Assembly: GCA_034096865.1 (NCBI GenBank)
Contig: JAWQFJ010000614.1
Span: forward strand, 22,501 to 35,000
Length of the DNA: 12,500 bases
From: Theodoxus fluviatilis
Taxonomy: Eukaryota; Mollusca; Gastropoda; Cycloneritida; Neritidae
Reading direction: 5' to 3'
The notes beneath the pieces were generated by a model. The model was not told the DNA's origin, searched no databases, and worked only from the letters and a program-made list of their open reading frames with translations. Both the position numbers and the translations under genes were made by a program. Below are positions 8,819 through 12,500 of the stretch, one piece after another. Positions within the stretch are counted from its first letter, which is position 1; each line of letters begins with the position of its first letter.

Positions 8819-8850
8819 GAGTGTATTCCTCCGCTTGTTGTGATACACTC
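8819..8850. repeat. 8-bp inverted repeat
   Basis: GAGTGTAT (8819-8826) and ATACACTC (8843-8850) with a 16-base loop, just inside the left inverted-repeat complex. Confidence 0.7.
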
Positions 8851-9051
8851 CATACTGGCAGCCATTTGTCCGTCAGTTCATTTTCTAAACATCGATTTCC
8901 CATGAATGTAAAACTTGTATGCGGTAAAATTCGAATCACAAGAGTGTAATATTGTGAACTCTACTAATTATAAGGACTTTGAATACAACAGCAATATTTA
9001 TACTTCATTGAGCGAGTTCGGAGGGTCAGAGTCGATCTCTGGTTGTGAATT

Positions 9052-9147
9052 CTTGTCGGCAAACCGTTAGATGACAACTAAAGACGCTTCAGCGTTTGTG
9101 TGAACAGTGATTACACGTACCTTGTCAGCAAACCGTCAGATGTCAAT
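9052..9147 (+). repeat. Duplicated 26-bp motif upstream of the CENP-B-like frame
   Basis: A motif starting CTTGTCRGCAAACCGTYAG and ending ATGWCAA appears at 9052 and 9121, 69 bp apart, with three differences. It lies within 140 bp of the ATG of the transposase relic. It could be a subterminal transposase-binding repeat or a remnant of local duplication. Confidence 0.75.
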
Positions 9148-9189
9148 TCAACACTGTCTAGTCTCGCTGGATAAGCAGTGAATCAGAAA

Positions 9190-9645
9190 ATGGCTTTAAC
9201 TTCAGCTCCAAAGAAAAGAAAAAGAACAGAAATGACACCCAAAGACAAAGTGGACTTGCTTGATCGCTACCGAGAGCTAAATTCTAAAAGTTTGAGGGAG
9301 GGTGCTGACATTTTGGGTGTGTCGGCATCATTTCTGTGACAGACACTGAAAAAAGAAGATGAACTTAGGGCTGATATCGCAGAGGGCTCCAGTCAAGGCC
9401 AAAGGAAGCGTCGGCGCTGCGGGAAGGATAAAGAGACAGAAGATGGCTTAAAGCGGTGGTTCGACTCTATCCAAGCACGCAACACACCTGTAAACGGCCC
9501 AATCCTGTGTCAGAAGGCGGAACAGATTGCTTCCCAGCTTGGTCGCTCCGAATTCAAAGCTACAAATGGGTGGTTTAACAGGTGGAAGAAACGCAACGGC
9601 TTGGTGAAGCGGGAAGTGCCGGTTAATATAAACGCCGCTTATTAA
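9190..9645 (+). pseudogene. Broken CENP-B/Tigger (pogo-type) transposase N-terminus
   Basis: Starting at ATG 9190, the frame reads 151 codons with one internal TGA at codon 50 (9337-9339). Residues 8-12 are KKRKR, a likely nuclear-localisation signal. Residues about 17-62 resemble the Psq-type helix-turn-helix (LLDRYRELNSKSLREGADIL, then LGVSASF before the stop). Residues about 84-143 resemble the CENP-B-type DNA-binding domain (GLKRWFDSIQARN, KAEQIASQLG, FKATNGWFNRWKKRNG). In pogo/Tigger transposases these two domains bind the element ends and precede a DDE catalytic domain. Here that domain is absent: the frame ends at a TAA lying inside the terminal palindrome. The lesions show a dead copy. 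Domestication of the DNA-binding part is unlikely because of the TGA. Confidence 0.88.
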
Positions 9646-9694
9646 AAACACTTTTGTTCGGTCCCAATGTATTTTTAATAAGCGGCGACTACTG
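9633..9694. mobile_element. Tigger/pogo-like right terminus with 16-bp palindrome
   Basis: CGCCGCTTATTAAAAA (9633-9648) and TTTTTAATAAGCGGCG (9672-9687) form a perfect 16-bp inverted repeat with a 23-base loop. Read from the other strand the outer edge begins CAGTAGTCGCCGC next to TA, which fits the CAG-type ends and TA target of pogo/Tc1-like elements. A matching left end was not found upstream of the frame. Confidence 0.6.
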
Positions 9695-9934
9695 TATATA
9701 CACAATCGCACGTGCTCAAGGCAGCTTGCAACCTTATAGACACGTTCGCGCTAAAAGTAGTTCTCAAATGATTTCCTGAAAATCTCATAGATTAGTTTTA
9801 TTAGAACACCAAATTTGTGTTTATCTATCGGGATAAATAATTGGAGTGAAATAGAATCGCCTCTTTTTACTCTCAATGGTCTTCTGATCATGTTGAATTT
9901 TGATTGGTAGAATCATTGGAATGTGGATTCGAAG
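9695..9934. other. Spacer between Tigger-like end and right inverted end
   Basis: AT-rich, no coding evidence. It contains a 6-bp stem TTTATC/GATAAA near 9820-9837. Confidence 0.45.
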
Positions 9935-9979
9935 TCACGTGACCAACCTGTGTCAGAGATAGTATCTCTGTGTTCAGAA
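9935..9979. repeat. Right inverted end of the 8682-9992 unit
   Basis: Contains TCACGTGACCAACCTGT, the reverse complement of 8732-8748, and an 8-bp hairpin CAGAGATA-G-TATCTCTG at 9954-9970. The hairpin occupies the same relative position as the 10-bp hairpin of the left end. Confidence 0.75.
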
Positions 9980-10015
9980 TGGGATCGCCCCACAGCTTCT
10001 TACCGCAGCCTCCCC

Positions 10016-10035
10016 TGACCCCTGACCCCTGACCC
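10016..10035 (-). promoter_or_regulatory. Three GGGTCA half-sites at 7-bp spacing (DR1-like)
   Basis: TGACCC recurs at 10016, 10023 and 10030. On the minus strand this reads GGGTCA-G-GGGTCA-G-GGGTCA, the direct-repeat-1 arrangement bound by RXR, HNF4 and COUP-TF type nuclear receptors. With no gene nearby it may simply be a short tandem repeat. Confidence 0.3.
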
Positions 10036-10127
10036 TCCACAAGTCCTCATCCTCACCCACCCGTCTGTGCTGACTCGGCATCATTCTTGCCTAGTCTCTA
10101 GAGCCCTTTCCCCTCTCCTGTTCAGCC

Positions 10128-10186
10128 TCCCCCCCCGCCCCCCCCCCGCCCCCCCGCTCCCCCCGCCCCCCCCCCCGCCCCCTCCC
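10128..10186. repeat. C-rich tract with single G or T interruptions
   Basis: Runs of 5-12 C separated by single G (and one GCT). The complementary strand is a strong G-quadruplex candidate. The Pro-rich plus-strand frame is an artefact. Confidence 0.95.
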
Positions 10187-10400
10187 TTTCCCCTTCCCTG
10201 TCCCCCTCCTGTTTCTTATCCCTCTCTCTTCCCCTCTCCCCTTTTCCATCCCACCCCCATGAGGCTATCTACAGGCGGATGGCGCACACGTCATGTTCCC
10301 ACGGCCGACCTTGTTTCTGTCACGCTGCCCCCACCACCCCAGGGTGCCAGTGCCCGGAGGTGCGGGTAGGTCGGGGTGACTTCTGTGAAGTTGGGAAGTT
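10187..10400. other. Unassigned spacer, C-rich then mixed
   Basis: Pyrimidine-rich CCTTTCCCC words up to about 10257, then mixed sequence without recognised motifs. Confidence 0.45.
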
Positions 10401-11125
10401 GGAAAACGAGGAGAGATAAGGGGTGGGATGGGGTGGGGTGAGGTGGGGTGGGGTGGGGTGAAGGGAGTTTGGATGAGGTAGGGTGGAGGTTGGGGGGGGG
10501 GGGGGGGGGAAGGACCGCAGTAAGTCAGTAAATGGAGAGAGATTAAATAAAGTAGGGCGACGATGAGGGGGAGTACGATGAGTGCAATCAAGTTGGCGAG
10601 CCGGGTTCGGGGAGAGAGGGGGCTGAGGTGGAGGTGGAGGGCAGAGTGGATGAAGAAAGCACTAGGTGAAGCCGTAGAGTTAGGGGGAGTGGGCTCATAG
10701 AAAGATGGGTGTTGTGGTAGGTAAAATAGATTGATGAATAGAAAGTATATGGGGAGTTAGGTTGGTGGACTAGATGGGGGTGGGGGGTGGGAGGTGGGGG
10801 GAGAGTTAAAGGTGGGAAGGAGTGGGAGGGGGAGATGACGGAAGGGGGAAAGATTTGAGATGACGTGGTTCTGGGGTGACATAGGGTCAGAGCGCTTTGC
10901 CATGTGGGGTGGGAGGGAAAATGGGAGAAGGGGGTTAGGGTCAGGTTAGTAGACCGGGGTTGAGGGGAAGGGGGTGGGGGAGAGAGAGAACTACAGGATA
11001 TGACATGGCACAGGGGTGATGTGAGGTCACAGGATCTGGAATGGTGGGGTGGATGGGGGTGGGGGTGGGGTGGGTGGGGTGGGTGGGGGGGAGATGAGAT
11101 GGGAAGGGTGTGTGTGTGTGTGTGT
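10401..11125. repeat. Long G-rich low-complexity region with G18 run
   Basis: Repeated GGGGTG words at about 10427-10460, an uninterrupted run of 18 G at 10492-10509, and further GGGTGGGGG words near 11040-11100, ending in a short (GT)n at 11109-11125. The high G content with little C on the plus strand gives a strong GC skew. No gene is visible in the region. Confidence 0.85.
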
Positions 11126-11300
11126 TTGGAAAAGGACTATGAGACTACGTACTATGGCGTGATGAACTGTTTTGCAATCTCACAATGACGCCAGTCGCTT
11201 TCCCCTACACTCCACTTCTACCCCCATTCGCGGTAGAACTTTAGTGTACGGCATATCTACATGTATAGCAACGCCAAGGGCGCGTTGCTTACGCTAGGGA

Positions 11301-11320
11301 CCTTGCAAGATCTTGCGAGG
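11301..11320. repeat. 20-bp near-perfect palindrome
   Basis: CCTTGCAAGATCTTGCGAGG reads the same on both strands except for one T/G pair. It lies about 30 bp before the 40-bp minisatellite begins. Confidence 0.75.
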
Positions 11321-11350
11321 AATAGGCCGGTGTCAACATATGCCAACACG

Positions 11351-11920
11351 ATGAAAGCAGACGTAAAGGCAGTCCAATGTTTGACACATGATGAAAGCAG
11401 ACGTAAAGGCAGTCCAATGTTTGACACATGATGAAAGCAGAAGTAAAGGCAGTCCAATGTTTGACACATGATGAAAGCAGAAGTAAAGGCAGTCCAATGT
11501 TTGACACATGATGAAAGCAGAAGTAAAGGCAGTCCAATGTTTGACACACGATGAAAGCAGACGTAAAGGCAGTCCAATGTTTGACACATGATGAAAGCAG
11601 AAGTAAAGGCAGTCCAATGTTTGACACATGATGAAAGCAGAAGTAAAGGCAGTCCAATGTTTGACACACGATGAAAGCAGACGTAAAGGCAGTCCAATGT
11701 TTGACACATGATGAAAGCAGACGTAAAGGCAGTCCAATGTTTGACACATGATGAAAGCAGAAGTAAAGGCAGTCCAATGTTTGACACATGATGAAAGCAG
11801 AAGTAAAGGCAGTCCAATGTTTGACACATGATGAAAGCAGACGTAAAGGCAGTCCAATGTTTGACACATGATGAAAGCAGAAGTAAAGGCAGTCCAATGT
11901 TTGACACATGATGAAAGCAG
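11351..11920. repeat. 40-bp minisatellite, 14 copies plus partial
   Basis: The unit starts ATGAAAGCAG, continues AMGTAAAGGCAGTCCAATGT and ends TTGACACAYG. Only two positions vary. Unit base 12 is C in copies 1, 2, 6, 9, 10 and 13 and A in the rest. Base 39 is C only in copies 5 and 8. The patterns of copies 4-6 and 7-9 are identical, indicating duplication of a 120-bp block. Three overlapping minus-strand frames of about 220 codons exist because the unit has no stop in any frame on that strand. They encode one 40-residue repeat in three phases and are not supported as genes. Confidence 0.98.
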
Positions 11921-12209
11921 TGGTCCTAGGCCCATTAGAGATGGAGAAGTGCAACATTCCGGTTCGAATAGGGATGTATTCTTGTATTTTTCAATCACTG
12001 ATAAATAAACACAGACAATCCAACCAGGAGCTCCTGTTCATCGACTCCTTCCTTCCTTGGAGTTCGTCATAGATGGGCGTCTTGACAGAAAGGCTGAGGT
12101 TGAATGCCACTCAAATGCTGGACTACATCAATCCAATGTAGACATATCATTCTCCATCGATTTAAGGCCTGTTGTCATTGAGCATTGCTTACGCTATTTC
12201 GCCAAAGTT
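11921..12209. other. Unassigned spacer
   Basis: Contains a GATAAATAAAC word near 11999 and no recognised gene. Confidence 0.45.
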
Positions 12210-12302
12210 GCAATCGTATCCAACCAATCAGGACGGAGTAGCAATCGTATCCAACCAATCAGGACGGAGTAGCAATCGTATCCAACCAATCCGGACGCAG
12301 AA
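12210..12302. repeat. 31-bp tandem repeat with CCAAT motif, 3 copies
   Basis: The unit GCAATCGTATCCAACCAATC continues with AGGACGGAGTA. Copies start at 12210, 12241 and 12272. The first two are identical and the third has three changes. Each carries CCAAT, the core bound by NF-Y, and an inverted ATTGGTTGG lies at 12446-12454. A promoter role is possible but no transcript start is evident. Confidence 0.95.
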
Positions 12303-12500
12303 CAAGACCCGAGGCATGCATTACAGGTTAAAAGGTCAGTTCGTGACGAAATAAGTCACCTGCGTTATTCTCATTTGCGCTGTATCATTGACGAGCTTAT
12401 GAGCAAGGTGTGCTATCAAAAGACCAAGAGACGAGAGTGGTGCTCATTGGTTGGTGAATCCATGGATGGAATATTGGTCGGGTAAGTCGTCATGTCGTTA
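12303..12500. other. Unassigned window end
   Basis: Short inverted repeat GTGAC/GTCAC near 12342-12358 and the inverted CCAAT-type word at 12446-12454. No gene was recognised. Confidence 0.4.

Larger units (their letters stand above)
8682..9992. mobile_element. Candidate transposon-like unit with hairpin-bearing inverted ends and 13-bp direct repeat
   Basis: TGGGATCGCCCCA occurs directly repeated at 8682-8694 and 9980-9992. Immediately inside lie inverted ends. Both begin TTC, both contain a small hairpin, and both run into a 17-bp exact inverted match, ACAGGTTGGTCACGTGA (8732-8748, reverse complement at 9935-9951). The ends are about 54 and 45 bp up to that point, the difference lying mainly in the hairpin loop. 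The interior contains the Tigger relic. This fits a non-autonomous transposon with target-site duplication and a nested insertion, but no superfamily is identified and the central region could be unrelated. Confidence 0.5.

Noticed and set aside
8413..8939. Minus-strand frames of 126-150 codons
   Set aside because: They cross the C-rich stretch and the inverted-repeat complex, contain no recognisable domain and overlap one another in different frames.
11351..11920. CRISPR-like regular array
   Set aside because: Units are contiguous and nearly identical with no unique spacers, and the context is eukaryotic. It is a minisatellite.
11961..11975. GGTTCGAATAG resembling a tRNA B box
   Set aside because: No matching A box, cloverleaf or 7-base T-loop stem can be drawn around it.
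11257..11998. Three overlapping minus-strand frames of 216-222 codons with a 40-residue Cys/Leu-rich repeat
   Set aside because: All three phases encode the same repeat because the 40-bp DNA unit has no stop in any frame on that strand. There is no non-repeat domain and no evidence of selection on protein.
11285..12196. 12-bp direct repeat TTGCTTACGCTA at 11285-11296 and 12185-12196, resembling a target duplication around the minisatellite
   Set aside because: Several 12-bp repeats are expected by chance in 12.5 kb, and no terminal repeats or A-tail accompany it.
12057..12354. Short plus-strand frames of 60-71 codons
   Set aside because: No recognised motif, and the C-terminal parts are encoded by the 31-bp tandem repeat.

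Overview
The window looks like non-genic, repeat-dense DNA from a metazoan nuclear genome. A marine invertebrate such as a mollusc is plausible, but the sequence does not prove it. Three things point this way. There are two classes of eukaryotic transposable element: a Penelope-like retroelement with a GIY-YIG endonuclease, and a pogo/Tigger-type CENP-B-domain transposase relic. Long di-, tri- and tetranucleotide microsatellites and several unrelated minisatellites lie close together. No bacterial-style gene packing is present, and I could not support any host protein-coding gene, tRNA or rRNA. Most long open frames are by-products of stop-free tandem repeats.

Layout. 1-640: no recognised gene. 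640-905: CT/CTGT microsatellite. 906-1800: unassigned, with an AT-rich hairpin. 1802-1997: TG, then GA, then a 14-bp repeat. 2256-2756: C-poor GGT/GGA array with higher-order copies. 3350-3700: G-rich sequence. 3707-3867: GAT/GAC array. 3886-3946 and 4481-4613: two diverged copies of one dispersed repeat. 4712-5008: 15-bp minisatellite. 5381-5536: 26-bp minisatellite. 5742-7838: two GAT microsatellites sharing the same 20-bp flank, with a 5'-truncated Penelope-like element on the minus strand between them. 7839-8680: unassigned. 8682-9992: a candidate 1.3-kb transposon-like unit bounded by a 13-bp direct repeat and hairpin-bearing inverted ends. Inside it lie a broken CENP-B/Tigger transposase N-terminus and a Tigger-like terminal palindrome. 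10016-11120: G-rich or C-rich low-complexity DNA. 11351-11920: 14 copies of a 40-bp minisatellite. 12210-12302: three copies of a 31-bp repeat, each carrying a CCAAT motif.

The only convincing protein-coding remnants belong to mobile elements. The retroelement frame keeps the RT catalytic core from motif A onward and the complete endonuclease without a stop. It lacks the N-terminal part of the RT, and its frame runs directly into a poly-Ser (TCA)n tract. The Tigger relic has an in-frame TGA and has lost its DDE catalytic domain. No pathway or operon is present. The most unusual structures are the nested inverted-repeat unit at 8.7-10.0 kb, the duplicated microsatellite-plus-flank that also forms the retroelement's 5' junction, and a possible decayed hammerhead-ribozyme-like motif downstream of the retroelement frame.
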